Positions 36,448 through 45,080 of a stretch of DNA of 64,000 bases are shown here, one piece after another. Every line of letters starts with the position of its first letter. Within the stretch, counting starts at the first letter, position 1. Source of the DNA: Pseudomonadales bacterium (GTDB taxonomy: Bacteria > Pseudomonadota > Gammaproteobacteria > Pseudomonadales > Azotimanducaceae). The notes beneath the pieces are model-generated. The model was not told the DNA's origin. It did no database searches and worked only from the letters and a program-made list of their open reading frames with translations. Position numbers and translations under genes: made by a program. The stretch covers positions 3,410,001 through 3,474,000 of the forward strand of contig JAWKZN010000001.1 of assembly GCA_041395945.1 (NCBI GenBank), given 5' to 3'.

Positions 36448-36927
36448 TTATTCAAGATATTTTTCGAGCATATCCGCAGCCGGATCCCAGAACCGGACAG
36501 ATTCGATCACCCCACCGTCAGTCAGCCGCATCACGGTGATATGGCCCGCTCGCTGCGGGAAAGGTTGCAGCAGCGCCATGTCGTCGGCGAGGACGATGCG
36601 ATGCGGATACTTCCGCATTTTCGGGATCGCGAAAACTCTGCCGATGCCCGGCATTCCGTAGATGTTCGAGATGAAGACGGCCCTGTGGTCATCCAGATAT
36701 GCCGCGCCTCTGTCGGCGAGAATCCCGTTGGCGGCTTTGCTGGAAGACATGTCGAAAGCGATCAGCACTGTCCTTGTATCCGTACCAAAGCGGTAGGTCT
36801 CACCATGCTGGTCGCTGGCCTCGAATTCAGGAAAGTGGTCGCCTGGGCCCAGCAATGATTCCGCATGAGCGCTGGAGCAGACGAGCGTGATCGCCAGAAG
36901 GAGAATCTGATGGACCGGTCGATTCAC
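36448..36927 (-). CDS. Periplasmic thioredoxin-fold protein without redox cysteines
   Basis: The 159-residue product has a signal peptide (LLLAITLVCSSAHA) and a thioredoxin/redoxin-like fold (GDHFPEFEASDQHGETYRFG). Where redoxins have CxxC it has SSSK (FDMSSSKAANG), so disulfide chemistry is not expected. ISNIYGMPGIGRVFAIPKMR is typical of a proteobacterial family often misnamed in databases. It starts 11 bases downstream of the end of the next gene and is probably in the same transcript. Function unknown. Confidence 0.7.
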   Translation of the reverse strand: MNRPVHQILLLAITLVCSSAHAESLLGPGDHFPEFEASDQHGETYRFGTDTRTVLIAFDMSSSKAANGILADRGAAYLDDHRAVFISNIYGMPGIGRVFAIPKMRKYPHRIVLADDMALLQPFPQRAGHITVMRLTDGGVIESVRFWDPAADMLEKYLE

Positions 36928-36938
36928 TCAATCGCCCT

Positions 36939-38009
36939 CTATTTGTCGAACCGTGAGCCGCTCAGCTGCGGATGATTCACCTCTTCGGGCATGTGGGTGG
37001 CCAGATCCCAGAGCCAGCGAACGCCGTTCACTCCCCGAGCCCGTTCACCGGCCAGCATGTTGACCATGCCGTAATTGCCTTCATGGCAGGCGTATTCGTA
37101 AATCTCGCCGTTGCTCGGTGAAAACATGAGTTCCCCGCGCCAGGGCTGGCGGTAGATCCCGTCATCCTCGACGACGAACGCATAGTGGATCCCGTCCGCG
37201 GAAATCCGTGTGAAGTATTCGGTGACCCTGCTGTCCTGCCCGACATACAGCTGATGTTTGATCGCGCCACGCAGACTCTGCTGCGGGTGAAACTGGGTGG
37301 TCTCCACAACCAGCGTGTCCCCTTCCCAGTGACCGATGGAATCACCCAGCCAGGGCCGAATCTGCGGGGGCAGTCGCTGCGCGTCGAGCCGTATCGTTCG
37401 TACCGAGTGATTCATTTCCACCAGGATCATCACCTGCTCCGGCGTCTGCACGAACTGGTAGTTGTTGTTATAGAGGACCGGCAGCATGGGCGGTCCGCCC
37501 GTGGAGCCGTATCCCACCAGACAGCGGTCGCCGGTCAGCTGCTCTTCCGGATTATTACGCTTCTGGGTCTGCACCATGTTCCACCAGAATCGCACCCACC
37601 CGTTAAGCGAATAGGGAACCCGGCCATTCGCCGGGTCGACGATGATGGACGTTCTCGGTTCACCATCGATGCGCAGAACCCTGGTGCCGCGTTCCAGCCA
37701 GGCGGTGTTGTAGCCGCCGACAATTTCTCCACTGGGAAGCTCGCCTGCGGGAAGGTTGTCGATCGCCGACGAGTTCTGTGCATCACGCGCCTCCAGAGCC
37801 CGTGCCGCTTCCTCACTGATCACCAGATCATCGATGCCTTTCAGACGCTCGAGACCGGTTACGGTGGCATTGGTCCAGGTACCCTGCAGATCCGGATCGC
37901 CCCAGGGCATGCGCGGCGTCTGCCAGATATCCGCAGCGGCCGATGCAGCCAGCAGGAGCAGCGCTGGCATCGTCAGCCAGCGCAGGTGGCGGGGCCGGTC
38001 AGCGTTCAT
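36939..38009 (-). CDS. Exported protein of unknown function, related to the 38.4 kb gene
   Basis: A 356-residue protein with a signal peptide (LTMPALLLLAASAAADI). It shares with the product of the gene at 38440-39273 the pattern W-[ED]-GDT-[LM]-V-[VI]-ETT-x-F followed by TE-[YR]-FTR, so the two are paralogues. Families with this pattern occur beside DUF6152 genes in Proteobacteria, but no activity is known to me. I chose ATG 38009 because the signal peptide follows; the frame overlaps the DUF6152 gene by 11 bases. Confidence 0.7.
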   Translation of the reverse strand: MNADRPRHLRWLTMPALLLLAASAAADIWQTPRMPWGDPDLQGTWTNATVTGLERLKGIDDLVISEEAARALEARDAQNSSAIDNLPAGELPSGEIVGGYNTAWLERGTRVLRIDGEPRTSIIVDPANGRVPYSLNGWVRFWWNMVQTQKRNNPEEQLTGDRCLVGYGSTGGPPMLPVLYNNNYQFVQTPEQVMILVEMNHSVRTIRLDAQRLPPQIRPWLGDSIGHWEGDTLVVETTQFHPQQSLRGAIKHQLYVGQDSRVTEYFTRISADGIHYAFVVEDDGIYRQPWRGELMFSPSNGEIYEYACHEGNYGMVNMLAGERARGVNGVRWLWDLATHMPEEVNHPQLSGSRFDK

Positions 38010-38436
38010 TCGGATCGGCACCATCCTGCGGCGCACCCGTGCCTGAGGAACCCATGAACACCTTGCGGCCATCCGTGAATGCCAGATCCCGGCCGTTGGC
38101 TTTGCACGCCGGTACACAGTTGCGATCCCTGCTCTGATAACCGCGAACCAGTATTTCGGTGCCCACGGGCAGGGAGTGTCTGTCCAGACCGGCCCGCACC
38201 AGCGTATTGGGGGTACCCCCTTCGAACATCCAGTCGATGGTGGTGCCGTCGCTCTGCTCGACAGCCAGATAGATCCAGGCATGCGGATTTATCCAGTCCA
38301 CCCGGGTGATACGACCGCGCACGCTCACAGGCACCTCGGCGTCGAACTCCGCGGAGAACGCATGATGGGCAGACGCCGTGCTCGATGTCAGACACGCGGA
38401 GAGCACAGCGGCAAGCAGGATGGGATTACGCAACAT
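37999..38436 (-). CDS. DUF6152-family exported protein
   Basis: The 145-residue product has a signal peptide ending SSTASAHHAFS and a small beta-barrel-like domain (VRGRITRVDWINPHAWIYLA) with the conserved WINPHAW segment of DUF6152. Members are exported, of unknown function and usually found beside genes like its two neighbours. It lies between them and overlaps the downstream one by 11 bases, which points to one operon. Confidence 0.8.
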   Translation of the reverse strand: MLRNPILLAAVLSACLTSSTASAHHAFSAEFDAEVPVSVRGRITRVDWINPHAWIYLAVEQSDGTTIDWMFEGGTPNTLVRAGLDRHSLPVGTEILVRGYQSRDRNCVPACKANGRDLAFTDGRKVFMGSSGTGAPQDGADPNER

Positions 38437-38439
38437 CTT

Positions 38440-39273
38440 TTACTCCAGCGGGTGTTTGCGCAGATGGCCGTACATGAGTTCTTCCACGAACTCGACACAG
38501 TTGAACTGCATCAGCCGATCATCCGGCGGCACGCGTCTGTAAATCGGCATCCTGATGGTCCAGGGCCGGGTGAACACGGCCGGGTCTTCGAGCGTGGCCT
38601 GGTAATCCAGGGTGTGCGCACTGGTGCGGGTGAAGCGTTCGGTGACTTTGAGAGCCGGGCTGTGAAAATTCCCCGATCGATCCAGCCAGGTCAGTCCGTT
38701 GAAGCCCGTTGTCTCGATCACCATGGTGTCCCCGTCCCAGTGCAGCCAGGACTGGCCCATCCAGCTGTCGATGGGCGCAGGGCCGGGATCCGCCAGGTGG
38801 ATGTTGCGCACAGCACCTGCGTATTCATAGGAAAACACCAGAGCGTTGCTGTTCTGAAAGATCTGAAAGCCGAAATCCATGTAATTTGCCCGGGGGACAC
38901 CGGGCAGGTAGCACCTGATCTCAGGATCCGACTCCAGCCAGCCGGCTCGATTGCGGTCCCGTTGCGCCAGTGCCTCGGGCGTGTAGGGAATCGGGCCACC
39001 AAGCACCACACCCAATCCCGCCGGTACCGCCCCTGCCGCACCGAGCGCGACGACTTCTTTTGCAGGTACGGGCACGACAGGCCCCTTGCGCAACACCCGC
39101 GCCGCCTGCGCGCCATGATCCTCCAGATTGTCGTTGGCTCTGTTGAGGACCTGCCAGACACCGTTGAAATCCGGCCTGCCGTTATCCATGCGCGGCGGCT
39201 CATAAGCCAGCTCGGCGGCCATTCCCGACCCGCAACAGGCCAGCAGCAGCACTACAGCTGCACAACGTGTCAT
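38440..39273 (-). CDS. Exported protein of unknown function, paralogue of the 36.9 kb gene
   Basis: The 277-residue product has a short signal peptide (AAVVLLLACCGSGMAAE), possibly with a lipobox-like Cys pair, then LHWDGDTMVIETTGF and ERFTRTSAHTLDY, matching the downstream paralogue. It ends three bases before the DUF6152 gene. The ATG at 39273 follows GGGAG about ten bases upstream; an ATG at 39294 is also open. First gene of a likely four-gene exported-protein operon reaching 36448. Confidence 0.7.
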   Translation of the reverse strand: MTRCAAVVLLLACCGSGMAAELAYEPPRMDNGRPDFNGVWQVLNRANDNLEDHGAQAARVLRKGPVVPVPAKEVVALGAAGAVPAGLGVVLGGPIPYTPEALAQRDRNRAGWLESDPEIRCYLPGVPRANYMDFGFQIFQNSNALVFSYEYAGAVRNIHLADPGPAPIDSWMGQSWLHWDGDTMVIETTGFNGLTWLDRSGNFHSPALKVTERFTRTSAHTLDYQATLEDPAVFTRPWTIRMPIYRRVPPDDRLMQFNCVEFVEELMYGHLRKHPLE

Positions 39274-39491
39274 TGAATCCACTACTCCCGGCATAGGCGG
39301 CCTGATGTCAGTTTTTGAGTGCGTCAGGCGGGAAAATCAACCGACAGAACCTTGAGTGGCAGCGAGAGGGGCTGTAACGCGCACAGCGCAGTGGTAATCT
39401 CCAGTAGCTCCAGGGGAGGCAGACCTTGCCGGCCAGCTGGAGTCAAACGTGATGAGCCGGCAGCAACCGGTCATCCGAAGGAATGCAGGCC

Positions 39492-39782
39492 ATGCCCAGG
39501 CTGCTGATACAGACTCTCGCGGTGGTGTTCTTCATCACGGGCATGCTGCTGGCGCTGGAGTCCCGCGCTACCACCTCCGCAGACCCACACTTTGCTGGTG
39601 ATCGTGCAGACGTCCACAGCGACGCGCTGGCCTCGGCGATCGACCCGGAAATCCCTCTCCCCTCCAAGGCTGACCACTCCGTCGACACCGGCTATCGCGC
39701 ACCCCAGGCGCCGGGCGAGGCCAATGCATCGCCTGCACAATCGCGCAGAATCCATTTCGCCCGGGCACCACCCGGACTCTGA
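39492..39782 (+). CDS. Small exported or membrane-anchored protein, unknown
   Basis: The 96-residue product (or 99 from ATG 39483) has an N-terminal hydrophobic helix (LLIQTLAVVFFITGMLLAL) followed by a polar, low-complexity region without recognisable domain. AAGGA lies nine bases before ATG 39492. Plausible but without homology evidence. Confidence 0.45.
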   Translation: MPRLLIQTLAVVFFITGMLLALESRATTSADPHFAGDRADVHSDALASAIDPEIPLPSKADHSVDTGYRAPQAPGEANASPAQSRRIHFARAPPGL

Positions 39783-39877
39783 ACGTCCGAATTTCCGAAC
39801 GACGGCGGGCGGCGCGAGCTGCCCTTGAGGAATTCACGGCACCACCGGCACACCGGTGGGTGCCGGAGGAGACAGAA

Positions 39878-40438
39878 ATGACAGTACTTGCACTACATAC
39901 CGTGGAGACGATCGACCATCTCGTCTCACCCACAGAATATTCTGACGTGAATCTGCATTCGCCTGCGCTGAGTGTGTTCACCGACTTTCGAAAACATGAG
40001 CCGGTGGCCTTCGACGGCATGATGCGCGCGACAGATGCAGCACTCGATCTGCGGCAGAGCCGCCCGAGGCTACGCCTGGTGGTGGACCGGACTGGTGAGT
40101 TTATCGGCACCGTCACCCTGCGCGAGCTCTCGGAGGTGAATCTGCTGCGCCGGGTGGCGAACGGCATGACCCGTGAGGACCTGCTGGTGATGGATGTGAT
40201 GAAACATCGCCACGAGCACCGGGCCCTGTGGTACGACGATCTGAGCCGCGCGAGCGTGAAGGACCTTGTCGACACCCTGCAGGACAGCGGCGAGAGCCAC
40301 TGCCTGGTGGTGGAAGGCGAGACCCACAGCATCCGCGGGCTGATCGCCGCGAGCGACATGGAGCGGCGTCTGCACGCCAACCTGAGCAAAGACCGGGCGC
40401 CTACTTTTGCGGAGATCTTTGCTGCGGTGCATGGCTGA
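39878..40438 (+). CDS. CBS-domain protein
   Basis: A 186-residue protein with paired CBS motifs (RLRLVVDRTGEFIGTVTLRE and SHCLVVEGETHSIRGLIAAS). CBS pairs bind adenosine nucleotides or other ligands and regulate partner activity. Nothing else is fused to it and the partner is unknown. The start is set by a strong site, GGAGGA at 39865-39870, eight bases before ATG 39878. A strong hairpin follows the stop. Confidence 0.8.
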   Translation: MTVLALHTVETIDHLVSPTEYSDVNLHSPALSVFTDFRKHEPVAFDGMMRATDAALDLRQSRPRLRLVVDRTGEFIGTVTLRELSEVNLLRRVANGMTREDLLVMDVMKHRHEHRALWYDDLSRASVKDLVDTLQDSGESHCLVVEGETHSIRGLIAASDMERRLHANLSKDRAPTFAEIFAAVHG

Positions 40439-40446
40439 ATCGGCTG

Positions 40447-40477
40447 ACCCGCCTGGCCAGTCGGTGGCCGGGCGGGT
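40447..40477 (+). terminator. Hairpin after the CBS gene
   Basis: ACCCGCCTGGCC pairs with GGCCGGGCGGGT over a seven-base loop, a 12-bp stem with one G-T pair, nine bases after the CBS stop codon. The U-tail is short (TTCT), so termination may be partial. Confidence 0.6.
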
Positions 40478-40555
40478 TCTGCACGCCCGCTGAGCATCTC
40501 TTAACGAATCCCGAAGCCTGGCGCTCCCCGGCCTGTGTTTCCGTATGATGACGGC

Positions 40556-40996
40556 ATGATTAATGTTGTCTGCGCGATTATCGAAAGGGACGGAAAGATC
40601 CTCGTTGCGAAGCGGCCTTCGGACAAGTCAATGGGGGGCAAATGGGAACTTCCAGGAGGGAAGATCGAACCCGGGGAAGATCCGCAGGCCGCAATCGCGC
40701 GCGAGATCCGTGAGGAACTCGGATGCGGATTGGCCGTTCTCGCTGAACTTGCACCACACGAACATCAGTACGCGGATTTCGCGATCCGTCTGATACCCCT
40801 GCTATGCCGAACGACCGATGGCGATCCCAAACCGCTCGAACACGAGGAGATCCTCTGGGCAGGCCGAGAGGAGCTGATGAGGCTGGACTGGGCGGAGGCG
40901 GATATTCCGGTTGTGATGGCGTACCTGGATTCTATTCCTGGAATCTCCGAAGCATTGACTGTGACAGGGGGTTATTCAGACGCCAGCGGACGGTGA
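40556..40996 (+). CDS. MutT-like Nudix hydrolase ((deoxy)nucleoside triphosphate pyrophosphohydrolase)
   Basis: The 146-residue product carries a complete Nudix box, G-x5-E-x7-REIREELG, in GGKIEPGEDPQAAIAREIRE followed by ELGCGL. It is of the MutT/8-oxo-dGTP type that cleaves NTPs to NMP and pyrophosphate. The ATG at 40556 gives the usual MutT start (MINVVCAIIERDG). Its last 65 bases overlap, tail to tail, the 3' end of the large helicase gene. Nudix genes beside DUF3427 helicases look like a conserved pairing, so the overlap may be functional. Confidence 0.88.
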   Translation: MINVVCAIIERDGKILVAKRPSDKSMGGKWELPGGKIEPGEDPQAAIAREIREELGCGLAVLAELAPHEHQYADFAIRLIPLLCRTTDGDPKPLEHEEILWAGREELMRLDWAEADIPVVMAYLDSIPGISEALTVTGGYSDASGR

Positions 40997-43900
40997 TCGG
41001 CTGATTTCCCTCCCAGTCGATGAACTGCAGATCACCACAGTAGATGAAAGGTGCAGCAGTCCCCCGCGGGGTCTTTGTTTCCCGTCGGACAAAGAGATGA
41101 ACTTTTGTGCCGTCGCTTCCATGATTTTGAATAGCCTTCCCAGCAGGAGAGCCCTGCTTCGTGCGATTCTGACTCACCCATTGAAAGGTATCAGTTGAGA
41201 GAAATTTATCTTCGTATTTGAACTTCTCGCTCATTGCCTTTTTGTTCAACGAGACGAGTAGAAATAGATGCCCATCAACACGCACAAACCCCTGGTTCCA
41301 CCTTGAGCGGGAGAAACCCAATTCCCAGAGCGCCGGAATCTCTGCCCGCATGTACTCCCGCCCGACCTCCGCAACACTCTCATCGCGACGCTCTAAAATC
41401 AGGCGATACGTGCCGTCACTGAGACTGAAGCGGACGAAATGATTCGTTCCCGGCTGCCCAGCATCCTCCCCAAAGTAGCGTCGTAGAATCTCTGGAAGGA
41501 CATTGCCTTCGGTACCTGGCGCTCGCATCACGTTGACGGCAATCTTGACGAAATTGGCCTCCAACCTATCGTCGTCCACATCGACAGGAGTCCAACCTTC
41601 CGGAATGCCTGGGGTCTCCGCTCGATCAGGGAGGAAAATGATTGGCCTGCCCCCTGAGTGACTAACCTTGCAGAGAATACTGAGCGCACGCGAACTCCCT
41701 GAAGAACGGTCTAAGTACTGCGCCATCCGCCAATCGCAGAGCTCTCGAGTCATTTCCTGATGTGCCATCGCCAGATCGTCGTCCGACCCAATTAGAGACT
41801 GAAACTCTCCGTTCTCGAACTTGAAGTACGACTGACCCCCTGTTCCTCGCCCTTCGACCCAAGCATTGATTGGGTTGTTCTCGAGCAATCGCCGCATTTG
41901 GATTGCATTTGTGAGTGATTCGCCAAACTCCTCCTTCAGCGTAGAAACCCTTGAGGCGAGTTGAGTTACGGCGCGCACCAGCACATCGATCGGAATAGCG
42001 TCTGGATACTTCTCCGCCGCGATCATTGCGAGCAACGTGACCATCTTGAAGCTCTTGGTCATCGGCGTGGTTTCTAGATGTTCGTAAAAGTCCCGACTCT
42101 CTTCGAATGCCTGGCGCTGTTCCTGATCCAGGTCTCCTTGGGCGTTGACAAAACCTAACCAAGATCCAAATGTAGTTCTGAGCCGTTTGGGGTCGTATCC
42201 TTCATGATAGGCCTCAGCGGCAGAGGGTCGTCGTCCGTGAATTTCCCGGAAACTCTCATACCAGTAATTGATTTGATCCGCGGTTGCTGTTGGCTGAGCC
42301 AGCGTCTTTAAAATTTCGATCGCCTGCAGTTCGTACTCCACCGAGCACCCCAGCGGCAGTTCCAGAGTGCCCGCCTCAAGGCGCTGCAATGCCAGACGTA
42401 TCTCGCCTGGTGTACGCGTATTTGAAAACAAGATCATCGGGACCTGAAGGAAGGACCGATGATTACCAACATAATCGATCACCTTCAGGTGATCCTTGCC
42501 TTCAGCTTTTCGCAGCCCTCGTCCGAACTGCTGCAACCAAAGGATCTTGGATTCTGTAGGCCGAAGCATGAGGACGGTGTCGATGGTCGGAACATCAACG
42601 CCTTCATTAAACATGTCCACCGCGAAGACGATCTCTAGATCTCCCGACTCGAGTTTCTTCAGAGATTGCGTTCGCGGAGCTGAAGTCTCGCCAGAATGTA
42701 CCGCAACGCATCGTGCGCCTCTTTCCGCGAAAAAGGTCGCCATAAAGTCCGCATGTCCCCTAGAAACACAGAAGGCAAGCGTCTTCTGATTCGCGTGTTT
42801 TCGCCACTGATCATAGGCGTTTTGAGCTCGCTTCTCCGTTGCGACAGCGTGCTCCAATGCTTCTGGATCAAATCGACCGCTTCTCCAGGGGATGTTCGCA
42901 AAATCGATATCATCGGGTACACCCACATATCGAAACGGAGACAGCAAGCTTCGGTTGATACCCGCTACCAGGTCGCAGCGAAACACTAGATTCTCTCCGC
43001 AAAGTGAGAGCAAATCGCCTCCGTCCGATCGTTCTGGGGTGGCTGTCAGGGCTAACAGGAAGTCGGGCTCGAAATGATCGATGAGCCTGCGGTAAGTTGC
43101 CGCGGCCGCATGGTGGAATTCGTCAATAACGATGTAGTCGAAGGAGTTCGCGCCGAACTGCTGTAAATGCTCCCTTCGCCCAAGCGTCTGCACAGACGCA
43201 AACAAGACATCAGCCTGGCGATCGCGACGGCCACCAGCGTAAACACCAAGCGCTGCTGTGGGCCTGATTCGGCGAAAGGTGTTGAGCGCCTGCTCAAGGA
43301 TTTCCTCGCGATGAGCAACGAATAGTACACGTTCGTACGACGCGCTATCGAAGGCGGACAACCAAGTCTTTCCCAGCCCCGTAGCGAGCACTACAAGGCC
43401 AGCGTTATTACCGGCGCGCCGGGTGGAATCCAGAGCTTCTAGCGCTTCTTTCTGGGTCCCGTGGGGCTCGACCGGCGGCGCAATCGGTTCTTCATCGAGA
43501 TCCAATCCAGCCTCTATCATCGGGCGCGACGGCCGACGCTTACCGTACTCGGCTACCCAATCGGCATTGAGCTCGATCGTGTTTTGATGCGCAAATAGTG
43601 CTTCGAACTCCGATTCAATCTGAAGAATGACTCTGTCTGCAGGATCCGCGCTGATGCGCTGGTTCCACTCGATTCCGCTCAGCAATGCATGCTTCGTTAG
43701 ATTGGAGCTTCCTACATAGGCGGTAGAGCGGTAGCTGTCGTAAACAACGTATGCTTTGGGATGAAACCCCAATGGTTTCGTGACGAACACACGAGCATTG
43801 ATGCGGCCAGGGTACTCCTCTGTCCAGTCGAGTATCTGATAGAGTGCACGAGGTTCCGTGACATCCAAATAGTCACCCGTGAGTAGCCGTATTCTCCCCT

Positions 43901-44468
43901 CGCGGAATAGCAAATCCTCTAGATAGGGTTTTAACTCTGCCAAGCCGGCTTCAGTTATGAATGCGACCGCAAGGTCGAAGCGGATGGCGCGTTCGAGGTC
44001 GTGTTGGAGTGCGTTCAGAAATGGCAGCTTGCCTGTTCCAGATACGGATCTCTCAGCCACATACTCGGCTTCCGCGTCTCGAACGCTTGCTGCTGTAAGG
44101 TAGTTCGCTCGACTTGGGAAGACGTGGCGAATACCACCCCTAGGGTCCCCAACGTCACCTGTGCGACGAGGTATCACGTGCACATGCAGGTGATCGATGG
44201 TTTGCCCCGCCGCCTCGCCGATATTCACACCGATGTTGAAACCATCAACCGGCATGTGATGCTTAATGATTGAATCTCTAGCTACCTCAATTCCCTTCTG
44301 GAGCGCCGCATGCTCTTCAGGGATCGCATCGAACCAGCTCGAAATATGCCGCCGGGTGACTACGAGCGCGTGGCCAGTTGAAACCGGGTACAGATCCCAC
44401 ACGCACAGTACCGATTCATCTTCGTAGAAAACTCGGCCTCGATCGAAGCTACAGAAAGGACAACTCAA
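40932..44468 (-). CDS. HIT-PLD-helicase-DUF3427 multidomain protein
   Basis: An 1178-residue protein with four parts. A HIT domain (about 1-105) has the His triad HLHVH at 93-97 and a CxxC near the start. A phospholipase-D-like nuclease part (150-265) has HPKAYVVY at 236-243 and GSSN at 253-256. A superfamily-2 helicase core has ATGLGKT (362-368), DEFHH (449-453), TATPER (475-480) and QFGRGLRKAEG. A long DUF3427-type C-terminus follows. Similar proteins are suspected in phage defence or DNA repair. The start is TTG at 44466-44468, set by AGGTGAG six bases upstream. Codon and base use look more AT-rich than in neighbours, suggesting acquisition. Confidence 0.85.
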   Translation of the reverse strand: MSCPFCSFDRGRVFYEDESVLCVWDLYPVSTGHALVVTRRHISSWFDAIPEEHAALQKGIEVARDSIIKHHMPVDGFNIGVNIGEAAGQTIDHLHVHVIPRRTGDVGDPRGGIRHVFPSRANYLTAASVRDAEAEYVAERSVSGTGKLPFLNALQHDLERAIRFDLAVAFITEAGLAELKPYLEDLLFREGRIRLLTGDYLDVTEPRALYQILDWTEEYPGRINARVFVTKPLGFHPKAYVVYDSYRSTAYVGSSNLTKHALLSGIEWNQRISADPADRVILQIESEFEALFAHQNTIELNADWVAEYGKRRPSRPMIEAGLDLDEEPIAPPVEPHGTQKEALEALDSTRRAGNNAGLVVLATGLGKTWLSAFDSASYERVLFVAHREEILEQALNTFRRIRPTAALGVYAGGRRDRQADVLFASVQTLGRREHLQQFGANSFDYIVIDEFHHAAAATYRRLIDHFEPDFLLALTATPERSDGGDLLSLCGENLVFRCDLVAGINRSLLSPFRYVGVPDDIDFANIPWRSGRFDPEALEHAVATEKRAQNAYDQWRKHANQKTLAFCVSRGHADFMATFFAERGARCVAVHSGETSAPRTQSLKKLESGDLEIVFAVDMFNEGVDVPTIDTVLMLRPTESKILWLQQFGRGLRKAEGKDHLKVIDYVGNHRSFLQVPMILFSNTRTPGEIRLALQRLEAGTLELPLGCSVEYELQAIEILKTLAQPTATADQINYWYESFREIHGRRPSAAEAYHEGYDPKRLRTTFGSWLGFVNAQGDLDQEQRQAFEESRDFYEHLETTPMTKSFKMVTLLAMIAAEKYPDAIPIDVLVRAVTQLASRVSTLKEEFGESLTNAIQMRRLLENNPINAWVEGRGTGGQSYFKFENGEFQSLIGSDDDLAMAHQEMTRELCDWRMAQYLDRSSGSSRALSILCKVSHSGGRPIIFLPDRAETPGIPEGWTPVDVDDDRLEANFVKIAVNVMRAPGTEGNVLPEILRRYFGEDAGQPGTNHFVRFSLSDGTYRLILERRDESVAEVGREYMRAEIPALWELGFSRSRWNQGFVRVDGHLFLLVSLNKKAMSEKFKYEDKFLSTDTFQWVSQNRTKQGSPAGKAIQNHGSDGTKVHLFVRRETKTPRGTAAPFIYCGDLQFIDWEGNQPITVRWRLNNPLSQSMLRRFQE

Positions 44469-44550
44469 TTTGTGCTCACCTAGTGAAGTACATCACTGCT
44501 ACACCAACACGGAAGCAGCAACGACAATTCCTCGATTTCTAAATCCTAAT

Positions 44551-45062
44551 CTACGGGTATCTCCAAACCTCCCCTTGCCCCACCCCCTCATCCACCCCCC
44601 ACAACGGCACCGCAATCCCCTCCCCAATCTCCCTGAACACCACCTTCACCCGCGTCCCGATCCCCACCTGCTCCACCAGTTCCGGCGGCGCCAGCTCCCC
44701 GTCCGCCGTCGCCAGGTTTCCCTGCAGCCTGAGCCCATCAACTTCCCCGGCGCTCCCTTCTGCTCATCCAGCTCTACCAGCAGCAGCATGTACGGCGTGT
44801 ATGCCTTGAACACCGGCTGGATCGCATGATGCACCTCGCCATAGGAATACACGGTGCCGCGGCCGGAGACGGGCACCCATTCGGATTCGCCATGGGCGCA
44901 GAACGGACACGCCGTGGTGGGCGGGCAGCGCATGAGGTGGCATTTCGTGCAGCGCTGCAGGCGCAGCTCGTGCCTGCCGCACCAGCCGAAAAAGGCGTGG
45001 TGCTCCTGGTCGAGTTCGTCCACGTGCACCCGCATGCCGAGATATTCACCAGTCAGTGCCAT
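44551..45062 (-). pseudogene. DUF35 OB-fold/zinc-ribbon acyl-CoA partner protein, frameshifted
   Basis: The first 110 residues hold a rubredoxin-like zinc ribbon (CTKC and CPFC) and the start of an OB fold (SGRGTVYSYGEVHHA), as in DUF35 proteins such as ChsH2. At the G-run at 44745-44748 the frame runs into a short non-homologous tail ending at 44646. One extra G would restore APGEVDGLRLQGNLATADGE and then VKVVFREIGEGIAVPLW, ending at TAG 44551. The total of 512 bases is one short of a full frame. It is the second gene after an Ltp2-like gene (18-base gap). Either a real frameshift or a homopolymer error. Confidence 0.85.
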
Positions 45063-45080
45063 GTCAGCCTCCCCTCGCCA

